From positions 2,294,001 through 2,358,000 of the forward strand of contig OY970120.1 of NCBI GenBank assembly GCA_963705885.1: a stretch of 64,000 nucleotides of DNA, in the 5' to 3' direction. Position 1 is the first letter of the stretch. The number at the start of each line of letters is the position of its first letter. The DNA is from MFD01275-c22 sp963705885. Its GTDB lineage: Bacteria; Actinomycetota; Actinomycetes; JACCUZ01. The notes under the pieces are model-generated. The model made no database searches, was not told the DNA's origin, and worked only from the letters and a program-made list of their open reading frames with translations. Position numbers and translations under genes: made by a program. Shown here piece after piece: positions 55,007-62,967 of this stretch.

Positions 55007-57270
55007 GGGTGTGACGGTGACGTTGACGGTGGCGGTGACGGTGCCGCCGTTGCCGTCGCTGACGGTGTAGGTGAAGGTGTCGGGGCCGTGGTAGTTGGGG
55101 TTCGGGGTGTAGGTGCAGGCGCCGGCTGTCGTGCAGGTGACGGTGCCGTGGGTGCCGTTGGTCTTGCCGGTGACGGTGAGGGTGTCGCCGTCGGGGTCGG
55201 TGTCGTTGGCGCAGGACGTTCTTGACCCCGGCGGTGTCCTCGGCGGTGGTCAGGGTGTCGTCGACCGCGTCCGGTGGGTCGTTGTCGGCGGTGACGGTGA
55301 CGGTCACGGTGGCGGTGTCGGTGCCGCCGTTGCCGTCGCTGATCGTGTAGGTGAACGAGTCGGGGCCGCTGAAGCCGGGGTTCGGCGTGTAGGTGCAGTC
55401 CCCGCCCGCCGTGCAGGTGACGGTGCCGTGGGTGCCGTTGGTCTTGCCGGTGACGGTCAGCGTGTCGCCGTCGGGGTCGGTGTCGTTGGCGAGCACGTTG
55501 GCGATGCCGGAGGTGTTCTCGCTGGTGGCCAGCGTGTCGTCCACGGCGTTCGGGGCGTCGTTGACCGGGGTGACGGTGACGGTCACGGTGGCGGTGTCGG
55601 TGCCGCCGTTGCCGTCGCTGATCGTGTAGGTGAACGAGTCCGCGCCCGTGGAAGTTCGCGGCCGGGGTGTAGGTGCACACGGTCGGCCGTGCAGCTCACC
55701 GTGCCGTGGGCGCCGTTGGTCTCCCCGGTCACGGTCAGCGTGTCGCCGTCGATGTCGGTGTCGTTGGCCAGCAGACCGGCCAGTGTCATCGACCGGGGGT
55801 GTCCTCCGGGGTGGTCAGGCGTGTCGTCGACCGCGTCGGGCGCGTCGTTGACCGGGGTGACGGTGACGGTCACGGTGGCGGTGTCGGTGCCGCCGTTGCC
55901 GTCGCTGATCGTGTAGGTGAACGAGTCGGCGCCCGTGAAGTTCGCGGCCGGCGTGTACGTGCACGTTGCCGCCGTCGTGCAGCTCACCGTGCCGTGCGCA
56001 CCGGGTTCGTCTACCGCGTCACCGTCAGCGTGTCGCCGTCGACGGTCGGTGTCGTTGGCCAGCACGTTGGCCGTGATCGCGACGGCCGTGTCCTCTGCCG
56101 TGGTCACGCGTGTCGTTGACGGCGTCGGGCGCGTCGTTGACCGGGCGTGACGGTGACGGTGACGGTGGCCGTGGCGGTGCCGCCGTTGCCGTCGCTGATC
56201 GGTGTAGGTGAAGGTGTCGGGGCCGTGAAGTTGGCGTTCGGCGTGTAGGTGCAGGTCGCCGGCCGTCGTGCAGGTGACGGTGCCGTCGGTGCCGGGTTGG
56301 TCACGCCGGTGACGGTCAGCGTGTCGCCGTCGGGGTCGGTGTCGTTGGCGCAGGACGTTCGTGATCGCACCGGCGGTGTCCTCGGCGGTGGTCAGCGGTG
56401 TCGTCGACCGCGACCGGCGCGTCGTTGTCGGCGGTGACGGTGACGGTCACGGTGGCGGTGTCGGTGCCGCCGTTGCCGTCGCTGATCGTGTAGGTGAACG
56501 AGTCGGCGCCGTTGAAGTCGGCGTTCGGGGTGTAGGTGCAGTCGCCGCCCGCCGTGCAGGTGACGGTGCCGTCGGCGCCGGTTGGTCCGCCGGTGACGGT
56601 CAGCGTGTCGCCGTCGGGGTCGGTGTCGTTGGCGAGCACGTTGGCGATGCACGGACGGTGTCCTCGCTGGTGGCCAGCGTGTCGTCCACGGCGTCGGGGG
56701 CGTCGTTGACCGGGGTGACGGTGACGGTCACGGTGGCGGTGTCGGTGCCGCCGTTGCCGTCGCTGATCGTGTAGGTGAACGAGTCGGCGCCCGTGGAAGT
56801 TCGCGGCCGGGGTGTAGGTGCACACGGTCGGCCGTGCAGCTCACCGTGCCGTGGGCGCCGTTGGTCTTCCCGGTCACGGTCAGGGTGTCGCCGTCGATGT
56901 CGGTGTCGTTGGCCAGGACCGCCTTCCCGCCGGGGGTGTCCTCCGGGGTGGTCAGGGTGTCGTCGACCGCGTCGGGGGCGTCGTTGACCGGGGTGACGGT
57001 GACGGTCACGGTGGCGGTGTCGGTGCCGCCGTTGCCGTCGCTGATCGTGTAGGTGAACGAGTCGGGCCCGTGGTAGTTCGCGGCCGGGGTGTACGTGCAC
57101 GAGCCCGCGGTCGTGCAGCTCACCGAACCGTGCGCGCCGTTGGTCTTCCCGGTGACGGTGAGCGTGTCACCGTTGGGGTCGGTGTCGTTCGCCAGCACGT
57201 TGACGGTCCCGGACGTGTCCTCCGCGGTCGTCAGGGTGTCGTTGACCGCGTCCGGGGTGAAGACCGGCTC
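54728..57270 (-). repeat. Nine tandem repeats of about 285 nt (95 aa, VCBS/cadherin-like)
   Basis: The plus-strand core GCCGCCGTTGCCGTCGCTGA recurs nine times at spacings of about 277-290 nt (near 54768, 55048, 55328, 55608, 55898, 56180, 56468, 56748 and 57030). Each unit encodes AVDDTLTT-EDT-G, LANDTD-DGDTLTVTG, CTYTPA, and DSFTYTISDGNGG. Outer units are exact multiples of 3; inner units between about 55210 and 56850 carry indels that break the frame. Confidence 0.9.
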
Positions 57271-58464
57271 GCCGCCCACCCTGTCGAAGGCGAACATGAA
57301 CGTGTTGGGCGTGCCGAGCGTCGCGCCGTCCTCGGTTGAGGGCTGCCCCAGGGAGTAGGCCTCGGCGCCGACGGCGGCCAGCGCCGCGGCGGCGCCGGCC
57401 TCGGTGTCCGACGCCCCGTAGAAGGTCGTGAAGGACTTCGTGGCGCCGCTGGCCAGGGCACCGAAGTCGAAGTCGAACAGCGCGCCGTGGTCGGACGGAC
57501 CGGCGTCGACGAAGTTCCCGGTCGAACCGATGTCGGACGGCCCCGCGAGCGCGTCGGAGCTCGCGAACCCGTCGTTGCTGGTGAACACGATCTCGGTGGC
57601 GGTGCCGGTGTCGATGGTCGAGTACTCCGAGAATGCCGTCGGCTCGATGTCCCAGTCCATGACCCGCCGGTACCGCAGCTGGACCGGGTCCGGGCCCACG
57701 TTCTTGACGTCGACGGCGACCTCGTAGAGGTTCGGCGTCGCCGTGGAGGGTCGGTAGCTGTGGGTCACCTCGAAGGTCGAGCCGATGGCGACCTTCGAGG
57801 TCGCGGTCGTCGGGGTCGTGACGAAGTCGAGGACCGCTACGTTGGCGGAGGTCCCGCTGGAGTCGTTCGCGTACCCCGTGACGCCGGTGGTGGCGTCTGC
57901 GGCGCCCCACCCCTCGCAGGTGCATCCCGGTGAGGTGCTGTCGGCGTTGGTCGGCACGTATCGCAGGCCGACGACGCTCGTTCCGGTCCCGGACGACGCA
58001 GTCCCGCCGTCGACGTTCAGGTTGCCCGTGCAGTGCACGCCGAGCTGGACGGTCCCGTTCGAGATGATCGCGCCGGCGCAGGGCGGCTGTGTGATGTTGA
58101 TGACCACGGTGGCGGGTGCACTCGTCGCCGTCCCGTCGTCGACCGTGAAGGTGAAGCTGTCCGTCGAGCTGGTTCCTGCGTCCGCCGTGTATGTGACCTC
58201 GGCCGTGCACGTCCCGAACCCGCAGTCGGGAGTGCCGACCGGCCCGAGCGTTCCAGCCGAGGGTGGCGAGGCGACGTCGAAGCTCAGGACGTCTTCGTCG
58301 TCGTCGGACCCCTGGAGCGTGATGACGAGCGGCTCGCCGGCGACAGCGTAGGCGACGTCGTCGTACGCGACGGGCGCCGCGGCCGCCAGCGCCGTCGGCG
58401 GCGGTGCCGCGATCGAGGTGAGAATCACCATGGCCAGCAACGTGAGCAGCGCCCGTCCCCGCAT
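56728..58464 (-). CDS. N-terminal part of the tandem-95/RTX secreted protein
   Basis: Starts at ATG 58464 with GGAGGGG 4-10 nt upstream and a Sec signal peptide (about 1-27). A cadherin-like domain (about 30-125), an unassigned beta domain with cysteines (about 125-415, containing YRRVMDWDIEPTAFSEYST), then the first two 95-aa repeats. The frame is lost in the next repeat at about 56840 (consensus SCT-x-x-G-TCTYTP becomes SCTADRVHLHPG), and translation runs out of frame to 56728. The full restored gene (58464 to 53816) would encode about 1550 aa: a surface adhesin-like protein with Ca-binding C-terminus. Confidence 0.75.
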   Translation of the reverse strand: MRGRALLTLLAMVILTSIAAPPPTALAAAAPVAYDDVAYAVAGEPLVITLQGSDDDEDVLSFDVASPPSAGTLGPVGTPDCGFGTCTAEVTYTADAGTSSTDSFTFTVDDGTATSAPATVVINITQPPCAGAIISNGTVQLGVHCTGNLNVDGGTASSGTGTSVVGLRYVPTNADSTSPGCTCEGWGAADATTGVTGYANDSSGTSANVAVLDFVTTPTTATSKVAIGSTFEVTHSYRPSTATPNLYEVAVDVKNVGPDPVQLRYRRVMDWDIEPTAFSEYSTIDTGTATEIVFTSNDGFASSDALAGPSDIGSTGNFVDAGPSDHGALFDFDFGALASGATKSFTTFYGASDTEAGAAAALAAVGAEAYSLGQPSTEDGATLGTPNTFMFAFDRVGGEPVFTPDAVNDTLTTAEDTSGTVNVLANDTDPNGDTLTVTGKTNGAHGSVSCTTAGSCTYTPAANYHGPDSFTYTISDGNGGTDTATVTVTVTPVNDAPDAVDDTLTTPEDTPGGKAVLANDTDIDGDTLTVTGKTNGAHGTVSCTADRVHLHPGRELPRAPTRSPTRSATATAAPTPPP

Positions 58465-58573
58465 GTGCCCCTCCGACTGTGAGTCGACCACCCCCCCAGG
58501 GGCGAGCGGAACGCTAGTCGTGCCCGGCGTTTCGGGGGATCGACCGAAAGGGCTGCCAGTGGCAGGAAATCGG

Positions 58574-58589
58574 TAGACAGAACTGTCTA
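58574..58589. promoter_or_regulatory. Operator-like palindrome TAGACAG-AA-CTGTCTA
   Basis: Perfect 7-nt arms around AA, 110 nt upstream of the repeat-protein start. The form resembles TetR-family operators, but no regulator gene is adjacent. Confidence 0.4.
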
Positions 58590-58590
58590 G

Positions 58591-58618
58591 TGATCACCAG
58601 CGCGCTCATCGGTGATCA
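58591..58618. repeat. Inverted repeat TGATCACC...GGTGATCA
   Basis: 8-nt arms with a 12-nt loop directly beside the TAGACAG palindrome; shares the ATGATCAC word with sites near 12800 and 42320. Confidence 0.4.
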
Positions 58619-58712
58619 TCGGAGAGTCATCAACTGCGTCCGAACGGGGCCCGGGCGTCCGACGGGCGGAGAGAGGCGGCCGACGCCGCTAGGACGTACG
58701 ACAACAGGGGCA

Positions 58713-58752
58713 GGGGTACGACAACAGGCCGCGCGGCCTGTTGTCGTACCCC
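58713..58752. terminator. Perfect 40-nt palindrome downstream of the M14 carboxypeptidase
   Basis: Two 20-nt arms with no loop; the arm contains GTACGACAACAGGCC. It lies 61 nt past the carboxypeptidase stop. A half copy (GTACGACAACAGG, 58695-58707) precedes it. It could act as a terminator or as a binding site for a dimeric protein. Confidence 0.5.
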
Positions 58753-58812
58753 CTCGCCTACCTCACGTGGTCGACACCCAGGGAGGTGGGGCGGCGACGA
58801 CGTGTGGGTCGG

Positions 58813-60891
58813 TCAGAACCTCGAGCGGCAGGTGGCCAGGTTCGGCTTGACCTGCTGGCCGCGGTCGACGACGACCGACTGCGTCTCGAGGACGGTGCCG
58901 TCCGGGCGCTCGCAGGTGAGCGTCCAGTTCTCGACGAGCCCGTCGCCGACGGTCGTGTCCTCGGTGTCGTAGAGACCGGCGGTCATCGTCCAGTCCGGGG
59001 ACACGGACGCGAAGTTGATGACCCTCAGCACGTAGGTGCCGGCCTTCGGGGTGTCGACGGTGGCGAGCTCCTTCTCGCCCACGAAGTTGCCCGAGCTGGC
59101 GACCTGGGTCAGCGTGCCGTCGGCCTGCTTGTAGTAGACCTCGAGGTCGTAGTCGTCCGGCGTGGGCCAGTCGAGCTCGACCTGCAGCAGGTCCTGGTCG
59201 GCCTCGGTGACCACGAACTCCTTGTCCTCGGACTGGGTGGGCAGCAGCGCGGTGCCCGGCTTGAACGTCTCCTCGCGCGTCGGCGTCTCCGAGAGCACCT
59301 GCAGCCGGTGCTTCATGACCAGCGGGCGCGTGCTCGGGTTCGTGTGCCACGAGAACTTCCCGCCGGCCGGCACGGTCATGGTCGTCTCCAGCCTGTCGGT
59401 GAACGACGAGCCGTCGTAGGTCGGCGTCGCGAACTGCTTGCGCAGCCGCAGCACCGCACCCGCCGGGGCCTTGCCCGACACCACCGAGTGCATCGCCGGG
59501 TCGGCCGTGCTCGCCAGAGCGGTGAGGTAGGCCTCGCGGTTGCCCTTGCCGGTGAACTCACCGGCGCCGAGGTACTGGTCCACGACGTCGGGGAACGGCG
59601 GGTGGAACTCGTCACCGATCTCGAAGGTGTAGCCCAGGCCGCCGGTCGCGTAGTAGGACCAGTCCTCGGTCGTGCCGGTCGTGTCGTAGAGCTGGTAGGA
59701 GTGCTGGTTGGTGTAGCCGTTGTTCGACGCCATGCGGGCGCCGAGGTCCGCGTACACGGCCTCGTCGGCCGTGTCGCCCTGGGCGCGCAGACCCGGCGGA
59801 CGCAGCACGAGGTTGCTGAACGTGTGGTTGGTGATGAGCGTCGTGACCTGCTGACCGGACACCAGGGCCCGGATGTTCTTCGTCTCCGGCTCGGAGAACG
59901 GCCCGGAGCCGCGGTAGGTCGGGTCGGCGTAGACATCGCTGGCGCCCGGGCCGCCCCAGAAGCCGCCGTAGTTGCGGTTCGGGTCGACGCCGATGCCGAA
60001 CCCGCCGGGGCTGGCGGCGGCGTCGCACGCGCCGGGAGGAGTGCTGTCGCTGCCTTCGATGCGACAGTTCTTGCGCTTGTAGGCGTTGCCCGGCGTTCCC
60101 AGGATCGAGACGGTCCCGCCCTCGTCGACCTCGCGGAGGTCGAGCAGGGAGCCCTGCGTCACCGACTGGTTGAAGCCGTCGGCGTTGACGACCGGGACGA
60201 CGATGACGCGCGCCTTCTTCAGCAGGTCGGTGATGCGGGCGTCCTGCCCGTGGTTGCTCACCAGGTCGTAGGCGAACTCCATCGACATCTCGCCCGACGG
60301 CCACTCGCGCGCGTGGTGCAGGCCCATCATGAGGAACACGGGCTTGCTGCTCGACTCGGCGCTCTTGACGTCGTCCGAGATCTCGATGCCGTAGACGGTG
60401 CGACCCTCGAGCGTCTTGTTCGGCAGCGCGAACCGCTCGACGACGCCCGGCTTGATGGCCGCGAGCTCGCGCAGGTCGTCGTTGTAGTCGGCCAGCGTCC
60501 GGTAGGCGTCCCGTCCGCTCGGCAGCGGAGAGGTGGTGACGCTGTCGGCGTAGGCACGGGACGCTCGGTTGTTCTGCGCGGTGCGCAACGCGAGGTCGGG
60601 GACCTCGACGTCGTACGAGAGCCCGGCGGCCGACAGGGCCTCCGCGTCGGCGGCCGTGTGGAGCACGACCTCGACGAACCCGGGTCCGGCGTGCTCGGTC
60701 AGGTCGAGCCCGAGACCGTTGAGCCGGTCCTTGTCGGCGGCGGTGGGGGTGTCCACCCGCACGAGCTGTGCGGAGAAGGTGGTCGACCCTTCCGCTGCGG
60801 TGGGAACCGCGGAGAGAGCCCCCAGCGACAGCGCGGCGGCCGCGATCGCGGCCGCGGCTGTCCGAGAGCTTCGGGACGTCAGAGATGGCAC
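58813..60891 (-). CDS. Secreted M14-family zinc carboxypeptidase
   Basis: 692 aa. Start GTG 60891 follows AGGAGGACTCCT and leads into a signal peptide (about 1-35). An inhibitor-like propeptide (about 36-130) precedes the M14 domain (about 150-470), with zinc ligands in LHHAREWPSGE (HxxE) and the later TNHTFS His, the GVDPNRNYGG motif and the catalytic Glu in YTFEIGDEF. A C-terminal beta-rich domain (about 490-692, YDLEVYYKQADG) has a pre-peptidase/P-like appearance. It digests peptides outside the cell. Related actinobacterial enzymes have this organisation. Confidence 0.92.
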   Translation of the reverse strand: MPSLTSRSSRTAAAAIAAAALSLGALSAVPTAAEGSTTFSAQLVRVDTPTAADKDRLNGLGLDLTEHAGPGFVEVVLHTAADAEALSAAGLSYDVEVPDLALRTAQNNRASRAYADSVTTSPLPSGRDAYRTLADYNDDLRELAAIKPGVVERFALPNKTLEGRTVYGIEISDDVKSAESSSKPVFLMMGLHHAREWPSGEMSMEFAYDLVSNHGQDARITDLLKKARVIVVPVVNADGFNQSVTQGSLLDLREVDEGGTVSILGTPGNAYKRKNCRIEGSDSTPPGACDAAASPGGFGIGVDPNRNYGGFWGGPGASDVYADPTYRGSGPFSEPETKNIRALVSGQQVTTLITNHTFSNLVLRPPGLRAQGDTADEAVYADLGARMASNNGYTNQHSYQLYDTTGTTEDWSYYATGGLGYTFEIGDEFHPPFPDVVDQYLGAGEFTGKGNREAYLTALASTADPAMHSVVSGKAPAGAVLRLRKQFATPTYDGSSFTDRLETTMTVPAGGKFSWHTNPSTRPLVMKHRLQVLSETPTREETFKPGTALLPTQSEDKEFVVTEADQDLLQVELDWPTPDDYDLEVYYKQADGTLTQVASSGNFVGEKELATVDTPKAGTYVLRVINFASVSPDWTMTAGLYDTEDTTVGDGLVENWTLTCERPDGTVLETQSVVVDRGQQVKPNLATCRSRF

Positions 60892-60988
60892 AGGAGTCCT
60901 CCTGGGTGGGCGGTTCGTGACCGTCGTCACGTGGCACAACGGGTCAGCGGCGGGGAGGTCACGGCCGGGCGGGGGGATGACGGGCGAC

Positions 60989-61017
60989 AATGTGACAGAA
61001 ATCACCCACGACGGCAA
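60989..61017 (-). promoter_or_regulatory. Promoter of the carboxypeptidase, TTGCCG-17-CACATT
   Basis: On the minus strand TTGCCG (61017-61012) and CACATT (60994-60989) are 17 nt apart, in the most AT-rich stretch nearby, giving a leader of about 90 nt ending in AGGAGG. Confidence 0.45.
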
Positions 61018-61074
61018 AATCCGACACATTCGGTACATGAGCGGCTGCGGACCGTGAACGCCTGCGTGGTTCGG

Positions 61075-62097
61075 TCAGCGGGGGAGGGCGCCGGCGTCGA
61101 CCTGGCGCTCGTGGACCCAGTCGTCGATGCGGGCCCACCAGGCGTAGAGCCAGTCGATGCGCTCCTCCTCGCCGGCCGGTATGTCGCCCGCCGGCACGAT
61201 CCACCAGCGCATGTGGATCTCGCGGTCCATGGGCAGCTCGCGCCACACGTCGAGCACCGTGGTCATGTGCTCGACCCCGGTGTGGGCGACGAACACGACA
61301 TCGGCGTCCCGGGCCTCGCCGAGAGCGGCGAGGACACCGCCCGGCTTGGGCGCGAGGACGTAGCGCAGCCGCTCGGCCTTCTCGGCCTCGTCGATGTGCC
61401 CCTTGCGACGCAGCCGCTCGATCGCCCGCTTGCGGCGGTGCTCCGTGAAGTTGCCCCCCTCGGGAAAGAGGACGAACGCGTCGTTGTCGTCGAGGTTGCG
61501 CGCGAGCTCGGCGACCTGCCGCTCGACGTCCTCACCCGCACCGGGCACCGGACGGATGAAGCGGTTCGGCAGCCGGTTGAGCACCACGTCGATCGCCGGG
61601 TCCCACTGCAGCGTGTCCTTGAGGATGATCCGCGGCTCTCGGCTGTACCAGTTGACGAGCGCGTGCACCACGAGGAACGAGTCGCCCGGGCCGGCGTGGC
61701 GGCTGAAGATGACCAGGGGGCGCCCGGCGTAGGACGGGGGAGCGGGCCCCTCGACCGTCACCCGCAGGTGCAGCACTCGCTCGGCCTCCCAGTACAGGAC
61801 CTGCAGGTACCACCGCACGAGGGCGTAGTGGGCCAGCTGGAAGCGCGGCGACCGGATCCGCCAGCCGAACCCGCTGGCGACCCAGAGGCCGAGCAGCGCG
61901 AGGAGGGCCAACGACTCCAGCAGCAGCTGCAGCAGCACCATCCAGAGCAGGCGCAGCACCCGCCACCTGCCGGGCAGGACCGTGGACAGCGCCACGGCCA
62001 CGAGCAGCAGCACAGGCAGCCCGGTGAACAGCACGACGGTCAGGACCCAGACGGCCGGGGCGAGGACCAGCCGCCGCAGCAGCACCGGAGGCAGCAC
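61075..62097 (-). CDS. PlsC-like 1-acyl-glycerol-3-phosphate acyltransferase
   Basis: 340 aa. Two or three N-terminal helices (about 5-75), then the acyltransferase domain with the HX4D motif in SRHAGPGDS, FPEGGNFTEHRRKR (block III) and VLAPKPGG. Likely transfers acyl chains to a lysophospholipid. Start GTG 62097 is chosen; CTG 62103, overlapping the patatin stop as CTGA, is an alternative. Third gene of a minus-strand lipid operon. Confidence 0.9.
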   Translation of the reverse strand: MLPPVLLRRLVLAPAVWVLTVVLFTGLPVLLLVAVALSTVLPGRWRVLRLLWMVLLQLLLESLALLALLGLWVASGFGWRIRSPRFQLAHYALVRWYLQVLYWEAERVLHLRVTVEGPAPPSYAGRPLVIFSRHAGPGDSFLVVHALVNWYSREPRIILKDTLQWDPAIDVVLNRLPNRFIRPVPGAGEDVERQVAELARNLDDNDAFVLFPEGGNFTEHRRKRAIERLRRKGHIDEAEKAERLRYVLAPKPGGVLAALGEARDADVVFVAHTGVEHMTTVLDVWRELPMDREIHMRWWIVPAGDIPAGEEERIDWLYAWWARIDDWVHERQVDAGALPR

Positions 62098-62099
62098 GG

Positions 62100-62957
62100 T
62101 CAGCCCGACCGCTCGGGTGCCAGGTGCAGGTAGTCCAGCGTCGCCCGGTAGGCCTGCGTGATCCGCTGGTCGACCTGCGCGAAGTCGCGGTAGCGCAGGG
62201 CGGACAGGTCGGCCGGACGCGGCGGGTCGTCGGCGCCGTTGGGCAGCAGGTGCACGTCCACCTCTTGGGGGACCTCCGCCAGCTCCCGGGCGAACCGGTG
62301 CCGGCGGGCGATCTCGAAGGCCACCGACGCCACCTGCCACGGCTTGGTCGGGGCCCGCAGCGGCTGGTCGATGCGCCCGACCTGCAGGACGTAGACGCGG
62401 CGCGCGCCGAGGGCGACGGCGCGCCCGACCGGGATCGAGTTGACCAGCCCGCCGTCGAGGAAGTGCTCGTCGCCGATGCGCACCGGAGGGAGCACGCCGG
62501 GCACCGCGCTGCTGGCCAGTACCGCGTCGACCAGCGGGCCGTCGGTGAACCAGTGCTCGGCGGCGCGCTCGATGCTCGCGGCGACGCACTGGAACGGGAC
62601 CGCCAGGTCCTCGATGCGCCGGTCCCCGAGCTGCTCGGTGAGCAGGTCGCGCAGCGGCTCGTTCGGGTGCACATGGGTCCGGGTGCGCGCCAGGTGCCGC
62701 GCCCGGCGCAGCGCCCCGCCGGTGTAGACGTCGCTGTCCGCGAGCCCCTGCCAGACCTCGGTCAGCGCCGAGATGGCAGCCGGCGTCGGGTCGGCCGCCA
62801 CGGCCGCGCCGTTCACGGCGCCGACCGACGTCCCGACCACGAGGTCGGGCACCACACCGGCCTCGAGCAGGGCCCGGAGCATGCCCACCTCGCCCGCGCC
62901 GAGCAGACCCCCGCCGCCGAGCACGAACGCGGTCGACGGTTCCGTGCGGCCGCTCAC
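62100..62957 (-). CDS. Patatin-like phospholipase/lysophospholipase
   Basis: 285 aa. The oxyanion loop is LGGGGLLGAG, the nucleophile Ser is in GTSVG, and the Asp of the Ser-Asp dyad is in DGGLVN, so it should be an active lipid acyl hydrolase. The C-terminus (about 200-285) is helical. GTG 62957, 10 nt after the stop of the hydrolase; its own stop abuts the acyltransferase start. Cleavage followed by reacylation suggests lipid remodelling; this is inference. Confidence 0.92.
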   Translation of the reverse strand: MSGRTEPSTAFVLGGGGLLGAGEVGMLRALLEAGVVPDLVVGTSVGAVNGAAVAADPTPAAISALTEVWQGLADSDVYTGGALRRARHLARTRTHVHPNEPLRDLLTEQLGDRRIEDLAVPFQCVAASIERAAEHWFTDGPLVDAVLASSAVPGVLPPVRIGDEHFLDGGLVNSIPVGRAVALGARRVYVLQVGRIDQPLRAPTKPWQVASVAFEIARRHRFARELAEVPQEVDVHLLPNGADDPPRPADLSALRYRDFAQVDQRITQAYRATLDYLHLAPERSG

Positions 62958-62967
62958 GGAACGGCCC

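Larger units (their letters stand above)
58465..58812. other. Intergenic region with operator-like and hairpin elements
   Basis: No gene is supported. It holds the TAGACAG/CTGTCTA palindrome (58574-58589), an inverted repeat TGATCACC/GGTGATCA (58591-58618), and the 40-nt perfect palindrome at 58713-58752. The left part is the promoter region of the minus-strand repeat protein and the right part the 3' end of the carboxypeptidase gene. Confidence 0.7.

Noticed and set aside
54728..57270. CRISPR array
   Set aside because: The repeats are about 285 nt with no unique spacers, encode a protein domain, and no cas genes are near.
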